DNA of 64,000 nucleotides, taken from Bifidobacterium bifidum ATCC 29521 = JCM 1255 = DSM 20456. GTDB lineage: Bacteria; Actinomycetota; Actinomycetes; Actinomycetales; Bifidobacteriaceae. The translations under genes and the position numbers were made by a program. This document shows, piece after piece, positions 1 through 7,772 of this stretch. The stretch lies in the NCBI RefSeq assembly GCF_001025135.1, contig NZ_AP012323.1, positions 1,054,001-1,118,000 on the forward strand, in the 5' to 3' direction. The first letter of the stretch is position 1, and each line of letters opens with the position of its first letter. Under the pieces are notes generated by a model. It was not told where the DNA came from. It saw only the letters and a program-made list of their open reading frames with translations, and ran no database searches.

Positions 1-700
1 GCTCGCCACGCGCACGTTCCCCTCGGACGGTCGCGTATTCATCCTCGGCCATCAGCTCGGCAAATACGACGTATTCAAACTGCGCACGCGCATCGGTCTG
101 GCTTCGGCCGACCTCGGCCGGCAGTTTCCCGAATTCGAGGATCCGCTGGACGCCGTCGTCACGGGCCTGAGCGCCGTGACCGGACGGTGGCGCGACACCT
201 ATACTGACGAGGAGTATGCGCGGGCGCGACAGCTGCTGCGCGACTTCCGCGTCTCCTATCTCGAAGGCAAGGAGATGTGGCGGCTCTCCGAGGGCGAGCG
301 CACCCGCGTGCTCATCGCCCGCGCGTTGATGGGCGACCCCGAACTGCTCATCATGGATGAGCCGACCACTGGCCTTGACCTGGGCGGCCGCGAGCAGGTG
401 ATGCGCACCCTGAGCCGTATCGGCGAAGAGGATTCGCGGCGTGCCGTGGTGCTGGTCACCCATCGACTTGAGGAGATTCCCGCGGGCTTCGACCACATCG
501 CCATCATGGGACGCAAGCCGGTCTCCGCCGAGGACGCCACCAACGACGGCATTGACGCGATGGGCAACCCGTCCGCCGGCACCATCGTCTACACCGGTCC
601 ACTGGAGGCCGGCCTGACCGACGAGCGACTGTCGGAACTGTTCGGCATGCCGATTGAGGTGCAACACACGCACGGGCGCTGGTCGGCGTTCGCGGTGTGA
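1..700 (+). CDS. ABC transporter ATP-binding protein, C-terminal part
   Basis: The reading frame is open from base 2 to the TGA at 698-700, so the gene starts outside the window. The visible half carries the ABC signature LSEGERTRVLIAR (about 284-322), Walker B with the catalytic Glu (LLIMDEP, about 343-363), a D-loop (TTGLDLGG) and the switch histidine in VTHRLEEIP. It therefore hydrolyses ATP in an ABC complex at the membrane. No permease is visible, so the substrate is unknown. The tail (FDHIAIMGRK onwards) resembles ModF/YlmA-type ATPases that lack a classical partner. The family call is firm; the transport role is inference. Confidence 0.9.
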   Translation, partial: LATRTFPSDGRVFILGHQLGKYDVFKLRTRIGLASADLGRQFPEFEDPLDAVVTGLSAVTGRWRDTYTDEEYARARQLLRDFRVSYLEGKEMWRLSEGERTRVLIARALMGDPELLIMDEPTTGLDLGGREQVMRTLSRIGEEDSRRAVVLVTHRLEEIPAGFDHIAIMGRKPVSAEDATNDGIDAMGNPSAGTIVYTGPLEAGLTDERLSELFGMPIEVQHTHGRWSAFAV

Positions 701-770
701 GACCGAGGCGTATCGGTCGCGGGCGGGATTCATGAGGAACCATGCCCGCGCATCTGATATAACGGTAGCC

Positions 771-1643
771 ATGAATGGCACGCAAGAGCTGAAGGTCGCC
801 GTAGCTCAGTTCACGGTTCGCCGGGAGCCGGAATGGAATCTTGACATTATCGACGGATATGCCTGGCAGGCCGCGGATGCCGGTGCTCGCTTGCTGGTGC
901 TTCCGGAAGGGCTGATCGCGCGTGACGGCGATGATGACATGTTCGCGGCCGCACACGCGCAACCACTGGACGGGCCGTTCGTCACCGGCCTGAGACGGAT
1001 CAGCGAAGAGCGTCGTATTACGTTGATGGGCACGGTTCATGCTGTGCCCGGCGCGGCTGATGCGGTGCCGGACAAGCCGGCGTCTTGCGCAACGGATTCC
1101 CGGGTCTCCAACGTTTTCGTCGTCATCCGTGACGGGGCTCTTATCGCGATCTATCGGAAGCTGCATCTCTATGATGCATTCGCCGCGCGGGAGTCCGATA
1201 CGGTTCGTCCCGGTACCGAGCTGCCGCCAATCGTCGAGATCGACGGCTGGCATGTCGGCGTCATGACCTGCTATGACGTGAGATTTCCCGAAGTCGCGCG
1301 GTCGCTGGCCGTGCGCGGCGCCGATGTGATCATCGTCAGTGCGGCATGGGTGCGCGGGCGTTTGAAGGAGCGACATTGGAAGCTGATGACCGCCGCGCGT
1401 GCGCTGGAAAACACGTGCTACGTACTGGCATGCAGCGAGGTGAGCGCGCGCAACATCGGCTGCAGCCGTGTCATTGACCCGCTGGGCGAGGTCATCGCGC
1501 AGGCGGGTGACGGACAGGGCGAGGCGGGCGGACAGGCCGGAATGCTGATTGCCCGGCTGCACCGAGAAGTTCTCGAATCCGCGCGACGCACGCTGCCGGT
1601 TCTGGAGAACCGACGCTTCGCAGACCCGCAATTGCGGGATTGA
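771..1643 (+). CDS. Carbon-nitrogen hydrolase (nitrilase superfamily, Nit2/omega-amidase type)
   Basis: The 290-residue protein has the three catalytic residues of the nitrilase superfamily: Glu46 in LPEG, Lys130 in YRKLHLYD and Cys167 in MTCYDVRFPE. The family hydrolyses carbon-nitrogen bonds of amides or nitriles; the CYDVRFPE context is typical of Nit1/Nit2-like amidases that repair alpha-keto amides, so that role is likely but not proven. I chose the ATG at 771, where homology begins (KVAVAQFTV), although the frame is open upstream to 654. It follows the ABC ATPase by 70 bases and may be co-transcribed with it. No signal peptide is visible, so it should be cytosolic. Confidence 0.88.
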   Translation: MNGTQELKVAVAQFTVRREPEWNLDIIDGYAWQAADAGARLLVLPEGLIARDGDDDMFAAAHAQPLDGPFVTGLRRISEERRITLMGTVHAVPGAADAVPDKPASCATDSRVSNVFVVIRDGALIAIYRKLHLYDAFAARESDTVRPGTELPPIVEIDGWHVGVMTCYDVRFPEVARSLAVRGADVIIVSAAWVRGRLKERHWKLMTAARALENTCYVLACSEVSARNIGCSRVIDPLGEVIAQAGDGQGEAGGQAGMLIARLHREVLESARRTLPVLENRRFADPQLRD

Positions 1644-1767
1644 CACAAATTTCCCGTATGACGCGCATGCGGCCCGGGAATCGGCCACACGCGTCGCACG
1701 ACACGCCCGGATTGCGCTGCACGAATGTCAAAGTGCACCGTTGTACTTCAGTGATCCCCTGACGATT

Positions 1768-2376
1768 GTGCTGAGCAATCCGGGCGTGTCGCGCTTGTCG
1801 GAAGCGCAAATCGCGCGAATCAGCCCGGTCGGCATCGGTCATGCGAACGAGGCGGAAGCGGGCGTGCCGTACTACGACGATATCTTCGATGAAGACGACG
1901 AATGCACCACGGCCGACATCAGCGATCCGGACGGGTCGATTGCTCTGGGCCTCGGCGGCATATACTACGAGGAGGGCATGCACTATACCGCCACATCGGA
2001 ACGGCAGAAGCGGGTCGACTGTTTCAGAGCCGCCGAGATCCTTTACCGGCACGCGGCCGGCCGCGGCAATGCGATCGGATGGCTGTGCCTGGGGTACGTG
2101 TACGCGTACGACCGCTGCGAGGGTAGATACTTCCGCTCGTATTACAACAATTTCGGCGAAGTTTCACCCAAACCGGATACGGACGTTTTGGCATACGAGT
2201 GCTTTCGTCATGCGGCCGAAGCGGGGATCGCGGAGGGCTGCTACAAGCTGGGAGACGTGCTGGCCGAGGGCAGAGGCTGTGCGGCTGATCATGCGAAGGC
2301 GCTCGACATGTTCCTGCGGGAGTACATGTGTGACGGATATTGCGGCAGGCACATTTTACACGAAATACATGATTGA
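1768..2376 (+). CDS. Sel1-like repeat protein
   Basis: About 200 residues. The second half has helical repeats of SEL1/TPR-like type, for example FRAAEILYRHAAGRGNAIGW and CFRHAAEAGIAEGCYKLGDV, in which small residues recur with an A-x-x-G-x-A-x-x-x-L-G pattern. Such repeats mediate protein-protein contacts. The start is uncertain: the frame is open back to 1549, overlapping the amidase gene, and no good Shine-Dalgarno is visible. I use the GTG at 1768 because the upstream part reads like the other strand of the amidase end. The middle is acidic (DDIFDEDDE). No partner is evident. Confidence 0.55.
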   Translation: MLSNPGVSRLSEAQIARISPVGIGHANEAEAGVPYYDDIFDEDDECTTADISDPDGSIALGLGGIYYEEGMHYTATSERQKRVDCFRAAEILYRHAAGRGNAIGWLCLGYVYAYDRCEGRYFRSYYNNFGEVSPKPDTDVLAYECFRHAAEAGIAEGCYKLGDVLAEGRGCAADHAKALDMFLREYMCDGYCGRHILHEIHD

Positions 2377-2389
2377 GGAGGACGATACT

Positions 2390-2434
2390 ATGGATGAGGT
2401 AGCCAAAGCAGATTCTTCCGCGGGCAAAACTTAA
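2390..2434 (+). CDS. 14-codon ORF upstream of bsh, possible gene remnant or leader
   Basis: ATG at 2390 follows a good ribosome-binding sequence (GAGGAGG, 7 bases away) and encodes MDEVAKADSSAGKT before a TAA. The strong initiation site with a tiny product suggests either the start of a gene whose body has been lost or a short leader peptide before bsh. Nothing else supports translation. Confidence 0.3.
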   Translation: MDEVAKADSSAGKT

Positions 2435-2509
2435 GATTTTCCCAGCAAGTGACGCTTACCATGAACACGCAAGCAAGAAAATCACGGCAAATCATGGAAG
2501 GGAGTCCAT

Positions 2510-3460
2510 ATGTGCACTGGTGTTCGTTTTTCCGATGATGAGGGAAACATGTATTTCGGCCGTAATCTCGACTGGAGCTTCTCCTACGGCGAGACCATTC
2601 TGGTCACTCCGCGAGGCTACCAGTACGACTATGTGTATGGGGCCGAAGGTAAAAGCGAACCGAATGCGGTGATCGGCGTGGGCGTGGTCATGGTCGACCG
2701 CCCCATGTATTTCGACTGCGCCAACGAGCATGGTCTGGCCATTGCCGGACTGAACTTCCCTGGGTACGCCTCCTTTGCGCACGAGCCGGTCGAAGGAACC
2801 GAAAACGTCGCCACTTTCGAATTCCCACTGTGGGTAACGCGCAATTTCGATACTGTCGACGAAGTCGAAGAGGCGTTGAAGAACGTGACGCTCGTTTCGC
2901 AGGTCGTGCCCGGCCAGCAGGAATCCCTGCTGCACTGGTTCATTGGTGACGGCACCCGCAGCATCGTCGTCGAGCAGATGGCTGACGGCATGCACGTTCA
3001 TCATGACGATGTGGACGTGCTTACCAACCAGCCGACCTTCGACTTTCATATGGAAAACCTGCGCAACTACATGTGTGTGAGCAACGAGATGGCGGAGCCG
3101 ACCACTTGGGGCAAGGCGGAACTGAGCGCATGGGGTGCCGGTGTGAGCATGCACGGCATTCCCGGTGACGTGAGTTCGCCGTCGCGTTTCGTACGCGTCG
3201 CCTACACCAACACGCACTATCCGCAGCAGAACAACGAGGCTGCTAATGTGTCTCGTCTGTTCCACACGCTGGTTTCCGTGCAAATGGTTGACGGCATGTC
3301 CAAGATGGGCAACGGCCAGTTCGAGCGCACGCTGTTCACCAGTGGCTATTCCGGGAAAACCAACACGTATTACATGAACACGTATGAGGATCCGGCGATC
3401 CGCTCGTTTGCCATGTCCGACTTCGACATGGATTCGAGCGAGCTGATCACCGCCGATTGA
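2510..3460 (+). CDS. bsh: Bile salt hydrolase (conjugated bile acid hydrolase)
   Basis: A 316-residue N-terminal nucleophile hydrolase that cleaves the amide bond of glycine- or taurine-conjugated bile salts in the cytoplasm. The catalytic Cys2 is exposed after removal of the initiator Met (MCTGVRF). Arg18 and Asp21 are in FGRNLDWS, the active-site Asn is in MCVSNEM (about 175) and the Arg is in SPSRFVRV (about 228). Length and sequence match bifidobacterial BSH almost throughout. The start has a GGAAGGGAG ribosome-binding site. It stands alone here: upstream is the 14-codon ORF and downstream lies IS debris, so any usual neighbours on the right have been replaced. Confidence 0.97.
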   Translation: MCTGVRFSDDEGNMYFGRNLDWSFSYGETILVTPRGYQYDYVYGAEGKSEPNAVIGVGVVMVDRPMYFDCANEHGLAIAGLNFPGYASFAHEPVEGTENVATFEFPLWVTRNFDTVDEVEEALKNVTLVSQVVPGQQESLLHWFIGDGTRSIVVEQMADGMHVHHDDVDVLTNQPTFDFHMENLRNYMCVSNEMAEPTTWGKAELSAWGAGVSMHGIPGDVSSPSRFVRVAYTNTHYPQQNNEAANVSRLFHTLVSVQMVDGMSKMGNGQFERTLFTSGYSGKTNTYYMNTYEDPAIRSFAMSDFDMDSSELITAD

Positions 3461-3550
3461 TTCCGGGAATTTCGAGTTCGAAGACTCCAGTTCCAAAGAT
3501 TCCGCAGTGATCGCACTATATGGACAGCATAAAAGGGCACAACGTCGCAA

Positions 3551-3613
3551 CCTGAACCGCACCCCGATTGTTGGACTGAAGAAATTCAGATTCGATGATC
3601 GGAGGTGCGGTTC
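3551..3613. repeat. 63-bp palindromic repeat, copy 1
   Basis: Identical over 63 bases to 63228-63290. The outer arms GAACCGCACC/GGTGCGGTTC pair, followed inward by CCGAT/ATCGG and a CTGAA-GAAA-TTCAG hairpin. In this copy the right half runs into the start of an IS3 orfA, and TGTTGGAC at 3569 looks like that element's inverted repeat. Confidence 0.85.
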
Positions 3614-3908
3614 TTTCGTATGCGTGAGGATCGAAGGAGCCGTTACGACGACGGGTTCCGGCGCGAGGCGCTGGCACTCATCAAGGCCGGAGCCGGCAGG
3701 GACGCGCTCGCCAGACGGCTTGCCATGCCGGCGTATACCGCGAGAAACTGGATCAGGCTGTACAGATCCAACGGCGAGGCGGCGGCGGCAGACGCTACGA
3801 CTGGGAGACGAAGGTCGCCGCGGCGCGCGACCACGTCGAGAACGGCATGACCAAGACGGAGGCCATGGCCAGGCACGGGATCGCGAGCATCGTGGATTGG
3901 CAACGGTG
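3569..3908 (+). pseudogene. IS3-family orfA remnant with left inverted repeat
   Basis: The left end begins TGTTGGACTGAAG at 3569. From ATG 3620 the frame encodes a transposase helix-turn-helix (RRSRYDDGFRREALALIKAG, then TARNWIRLYRSNG). Around 3790 the frame breaks: the continuation DWETKVAAARDHVENGMTK, the second OrfA HTH, is in another frame. The sequence stops near GIAS at about 3885. OrfB is absent on this strand. This is a decayed, immobile fragment. Family assignment rests on OrfA architecture. Confidence 0.7.
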
Positions 3909-3982
3909 TGTTGGACGGTTTCTTAGAGGACGAGTCCTTGTTCGGTGAATTCCTTCGGGCTCCGGTATCCGAGGGCGGACCG
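3909..3982 (-). pseudogene. IS3-family orfB C-terminal remnant with right inverted repeat
   Basis: Read on the minus strand, the last codons are SALGYRSPKEFTEQGLVL then TAA (3923-3925), the typical end of an IS3/IS150 OrfB integrase. The outer end TGTTGGACGG at 3909 matches the end of the neighbouring orfA remnant. The two remnants thus lie with the same IS terminus facing the same way although the coding halves are opposed, so they derive from two insertions or an inversion. The remnant stops at about 3982 inside the SPFH gene. Confidence 0.65.
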
Positions 3983-4620
3983 GTTCTATGGCGTCGATTT
4001 GGAAATTCGCGCACGTGAATCCATGCCGCTAAAGGTCACTGATCCAGTTCGATTCGTACGTAACTTTGTGCCCGCCACTACCGTGTCGTATTCATTCGAT
4101 GATGAAGGGCCACGTAGGCAGATTCTGTCTGAATTCGTACAGTCGTTTATTGTGGCCATCAATTCGTTGTCCAATGAATATCGTATTTCGCAATTGCTCG
4201 GCAAGGCGAATGACATCGCAGCATGCGTGCGTGGCGATCGGGCCAATGCAGGTACGTGGAATGATCGTTTTGGCTTTGAAGTGTTCAGCGTGGGCATCGA
4301 AAGCATCGAGCTCACCGAGCAATCACGTCAACTCGTGCAGCAGTTCGCCTCGAATAGGATGAATGTTGCCGCATACGAGGGCGTTTCCCCAGCAAGCTGG
4401 CAATATGGCTGCCCAGCAGCGCATTGCGCAAGGCATCCAAGACAACGGCTTTGGCGATGGCGGCATGTTACTGGGCATGAATATGGCGCAAGCCATCAAT
4501 CCTATGACCGCCGCCCCGGTTCAAGCGCCGGCGCCTACTCCGGCACCGGAAGCCGCTGCTCCCGCCTCTCACACGGCATCCATGTCTGTGGAAGAACAAG
4601 TCGAGGCGATGAAAAAATGA
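3983..4620 (+). pseudogene. SPFH-domain protein (YdjI-like), truncated and frameshifted
   Basis: Residues from YGVDLEIRARESMPLKV to about QFASNRMNVAAYE are the middle of an SPFH/virion-core-like protein; its N-terminus has been replaced by the IS3 remnant. Near 4384-4394 the frame shifts: homology continues in another frame as QQAGNMAAQQRIAQGIQD, followed by a Pro/Ala linker and SVEEQVEAMKK. The shift fits one extra C in the CCCC at that point. The usual C-terminal zinc ribbon/SHOCT segment is missing because the ISL3 element begins at 4621. In the intact family SPFH proteins form membrane-associated oligomers; this copy cannot be functional. Confidence 0.75.
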
Positions 4621-6024
4621 GGCTTCTGCTGTTTTCGTGGGTTAGAGGACGGGGACCGGCAATCGGATGGGTAGGCCGGAGCATCTGAGTTTGATCATGG
4701 CGATGAGGTTGTCGACGTGGTGGAAGCCGTAGGCCATGCGTATGGTGACCTTGATCCTGTTGTTGAACGCCTCCAGTCGCGCGTTGGAGTGGTCGGGTCG
4801 GATGGTTCTGAGGATGTCGTCCCGGCGCCTGCGGATCTTCCTGCATAGTTCGACGATCTCGGGGATGCGCGAGTGGCTGGCCCAGTTGATCCATCGTTTG
4901 AGTTTCCCCCCCCCCTCGGCTTGGCCGGCGGGCTGGTGCAGGAGCGTGCGCAGGAGTTCCTTGAGCTGCCAGGAGCGGTAGAGCTGGCCCTTGGGATCCA
5001 CGCCGGCGAGCGTGGCGAGGGCCGTGGATTGGCGCTCGGCCAAGTCGCCGGGGTTTCTGAGCACGGCGTATTTCAGGCCCTTCATCGCCTCCGCGGCCGT
5101 CTTATCCTTCGCTCGCCTGGCCTGGTTCCACAACCGTTTCCTGACCCGGTCCAGGCAGTCGGTCATCCAGGAGACGATGTGGAATGAGTCGGGCACGCGC
5201 TCCGCGTTCGGGCAGTATCCGGCGACGGACGAGTCGATCCACCTGGCGCCGTCGCCGGTGACGATCCTGATGGAGGCGCGCTGCTCCGGCGTCAATTCTT
5301 CGAAGAACAGGTCGAGGACCTGTTTGCCGTATCCGTCGTGCGCCCAAATCACCCGCTTGCGTTCGTGGTCGACGACGACGGTGATGTACGTGTGGCCCTT
5401 CCTGTGGCTAGTCTCGTCCACGCCGATCGCCGTGAGCCCGTCGAACATGCATGGCATGCCGGATTCCAGCCGGCCGGCGACCCGTCCGGCGATGTCGCCC
5501 GCGGTCCTCCACGCGACATGCAGGAAACCGCTCACGGTCTTCCTGTTGGCGACCGTCATCAGCCACGTGCATTCCATCTCGAAGTCGCGCGTGAACCGGA
5601 TGCCCGGCTCCGCCCACGGAACCCGCGACACCACCACGCCATGCACACGGCATTCCACACGCGGAGCCGGACCCACGAGCTCGACCCGATAGCAGCCGAA
5701 GTCCTGGTGCCGCTAACGCCTTTCGCCGCCCCCGTCGTCGTATTTCGGGCATTTGCGCCCGCAGCGCGAGCAACGCAACGCGGCCTTCCTGCACCTGACG
5801 CGCGCCACCAGGACCGGAGCGTCGCGCAGCGGGGAATCGTCGATGGACACGTCCTCGACGACCATGCCCTTGACGTTGAGCAAACGTTTGAATATGTTCT
5901 TCATAAGGCGTTTTCTGTGGTTCTTTTTCTTGGTCGAAAAACAAACCTACAGGAAACGCCCCTCACACCCTCATAATCAACGGCTCAACGACGAGACGAC
6001 ACCCACGAAAACAACACAAGAGCC
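4621..6024 (-). mobile_element. ISL3-family insertion sequence
   Basis: The ends are imperfect inverted repeats: GGCTTCTGCTGTTTTCGTGG from 4621 and, on the other strand from 6024, GGCTCTTGTGTTGTTTTCGT. They flank one ISL3-type transposase. Flanks (AAAAATGA on the left, AGAAATGG on the right) are not an exact 8-bp target duplication, and the two flanking genes are unrelated fragments, so a deletion or recombination has probably occurred at this IS. Confidence 0.8.
4642..5904 (-). pseudogene. ISL3-family transposase interrupted by an in-frame TAG
   Basis: The frame from ATG 5904 gives a zinc-finger N-terminus (CSRCGRKCPKY), then TAG at 5713-5715, then continues in the same frame (RHQDFGCYRVELVGPAPRVE) through the DDE domain to 4642. 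DDE landmarks are AIGVDETSHRKG, VTGDGARWIDSS and the final LEAFNNRIKVTIRMAYG. Total length, about 420 codons, is normal for the family. The single nonsense codon should abolish transposition. A run of ten Cs on the plus strand (4906-4915) lies in frame in the coding sequence. Confidence 0.85.
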
Positions 6025-6320
6025 AGAAATGGTGACTCTGCATCTTGAAGAACTTCTTCCAATGTGTAATTCTTCAAAGCGGTTTCCACGGCGATGATCC
6101 GAGGGTAAATTAAAGATTTCAACGCCATATCAAAAGAATTCAATGATGAAATTTGCTCGAAGGACTGCAAGTGAAGACGATTCTTTGCAATGCCAGCGAA
6201 TCGGTACCCCTTATAGCCGTGGTAATACCCCAGGTTTTTCAATTCTCTTTTTTGCTATTCACCAGAACATGCAATGCCGTTATCACACAGATGCTGCATA
6301 AGTTCATTCAGTGTTTTCAT
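6025..6320 (-). pseudogene. Abi_2-family abortive infection protein, nonsense and IS-truncated
   Basis: ATG 6320 has a GGGG ribosome-binding site. The frame reads MKTLNELMQHLCDNGIACSG, then a TAG at 6255-6257, then continues in frame (KRELKNLGYYHGYKGYRFAG, later ALKSLIYPRIIAVETALKNY) until it is cut by the ISL3 end at 6024. The GYYHGYKGYRF and YPRIIAVETAL segments fit the AbiD/F (Abi_2) family, whose members abort phage infection. Both the stop and the truncation make this copy dead. Confidence 0.7.
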
Positions 6321-6449
6321 TGCACCCCTATTCGCCAAAGTCATAAGGGTTAATTGTAACTTGAAGTATGCCTTAGCAGTGTGGTGTCTGCCGGCTCATG
6401 GTGTTGGAAGAATCTTTTTCATTACGGTTATGGTTTTCGGACACTACCC

Positions 6450-6493
6450 GATTGCGACGCGATTATGACGGGATTACGACGCGATTCGGTTTC
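6450..6493. repeat. Three-unit 11-bp tandem repeat in a gene-free stretch
   Basis: GATTGCGACGC, GATTATGACGG and GATTACGACGC follow head to tail, and a fourth GATT begins at 6483. The 544-base stretch 6321-6864 around it has no gene I can support; frames there show no recognisable protein or good start. Confidence 0.5.
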
Positions 6494-6864
6494 TGACGAC
6501 GCGATTGCATCTTGCTTATTCCCCGGTTCCATACCTTGTTGGGTGTCTTGCTGCCAAGGAGCTTCATGGGGCATCGTTGATTTCCTTGGCGATTACGTTG
6601 AACTCATCCCGCATGAGCGTGAAGTATATGTGATTGGAATCTGCGTGCGTGCAAGTGCGTGAAAATGCGCGAGAAAAGTGCTCGAATCTGCTTTAACAGG
6701 CTGCTGCTTTTAATGCAGGCTCTATCTGTTGAAAGCCCGTCGCGCTCGCGAAGAAAACATGGCTCATGGTGAATGCGGATCGCCCGCATGTTATCCATCG
6801 AATAAATAAAGGAGCGAATACCCTGGGCGTTAAGCACAATGCGTCTTATCAGAGTGGAGAGAAC

Positions 6865-7688
6865 ATGGCTAAGAAAACCGACGAAGAGCTTTACGATGTG
6901 GCGATAAATATGATTGGAAGCGTTGCGAAGCTTCCGATTATCAGAGTTGATAGGGAAGCGTTTCTGCGGCAGCAATTCGCCGATTCGGAATATCTCGATG
7001 AGATTCTGGAGCATGGTCCACAGCATGTATATATGGTGGAGTCGTTGTGTAGGAAAGCGGATGGAGTGATTAAGAAGTCGACGAATCAGACCACTCTTGC
7101 CGCCTTGTGGCAGGAATTCCCGGTGGCCCTGCCGCCGTTGCCGCTGGAGGTGCCGATGTGGCCCAGTACTTTGGTTTCGCGATCAATCTGGCGCAGAAAA
7201 TTGCCTATCTCTTCGGAGAGGATGATTTGTTCACCGACGAGTCGGAACTGAATGAAGGTGCCAAAGTCCGAGTCCTTGCGTATTTGGGTGTGATGCTCGG
7301 CGCGTCAGGTTCGGCGATGTTGGTAGGAAAGCTTGCCAGGGAAGTCGGCAAGAACATGGGCAAGAAGATCACGTAACAGGCTCTGACGAAAACGGCTTGG
7401 TATCCGTTGCCCAAGAAAATCGGTGCGATGGTCGGCAAACAGGTGGTGAAGGAGTCGGTTGGGAGGGCCGTTACTAAGGTTGTGCCAGTTGTCGGCGGCG
7501 CCATTTCCGGGGTGATAACCTATGCGACGTTCAAACCCATGGGTGGCCGATTGGCCGATGTGCTGGTACGCAATCTGAACGGTGAGTTCGATGAGACTGG
7601 CATGGAACTTCGCCCGGAATTCAAGAAAGCCAATACCGCAGATGCTGACACGGAAGTCACGATTCATGCGATCGAGATTGACGACTGA
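6865..7688 (+). pseudogene. EcsC-like protein, frameshifted and with a nonsense codon
   Basis: ATG 6865 follows GGAGAGAAC. The first part (MAKKTDEELYDVAINMIGSV to TTLAAL) is in one frame. At about 7105 homology moves to another frame (AGIPGGPAAVAAGGADVAQY, then FGFAINLAQKIAYLFGEDD). That frame meets TAA at 7374-7376 after GKNMGKKIT and continues in frame to 7688 (KKIGAMVGKQVVKESVGRA). Glycine-rich amphipathic segments around ADVAQYFGFAINLAQ are typical of EcsC-related proteins of unknown role. Two lesions mean no full product. Confidence 0.75.
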
Positions 7689-7772
7689 AAAACGGTGGAT
7701 TGGGTGGCTAGCAGAGTAGTTGTCGGTTAGCCATCCAACCCATCAGCTTTGTCATCGACTCAAAGTGCTTCG

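Noticed and set aside
1841..2434. 197-codon frame overlapping the Sel1 gene
   Set aside because: Arg/Thr/Ser-rich shadow frame; only its last 14 codons follow a real ribosome-binding site and are listed separately.
4642..6320. TAG codons in both transposase and Abi_2 as stop-codon recoding
   Set aside because: No suppressor tRNA or recoding signal is visible, the rest of the window uses TAG as a stop, and neighbours have frameshifts too; decay is the simpler explanation.
6604..7026. 140-codon minus-strand frame near the EcsC-like gene
   Set aside because: It overlaps the recognisable EcsC-like coding sequence in antisense and has no homology or start site.
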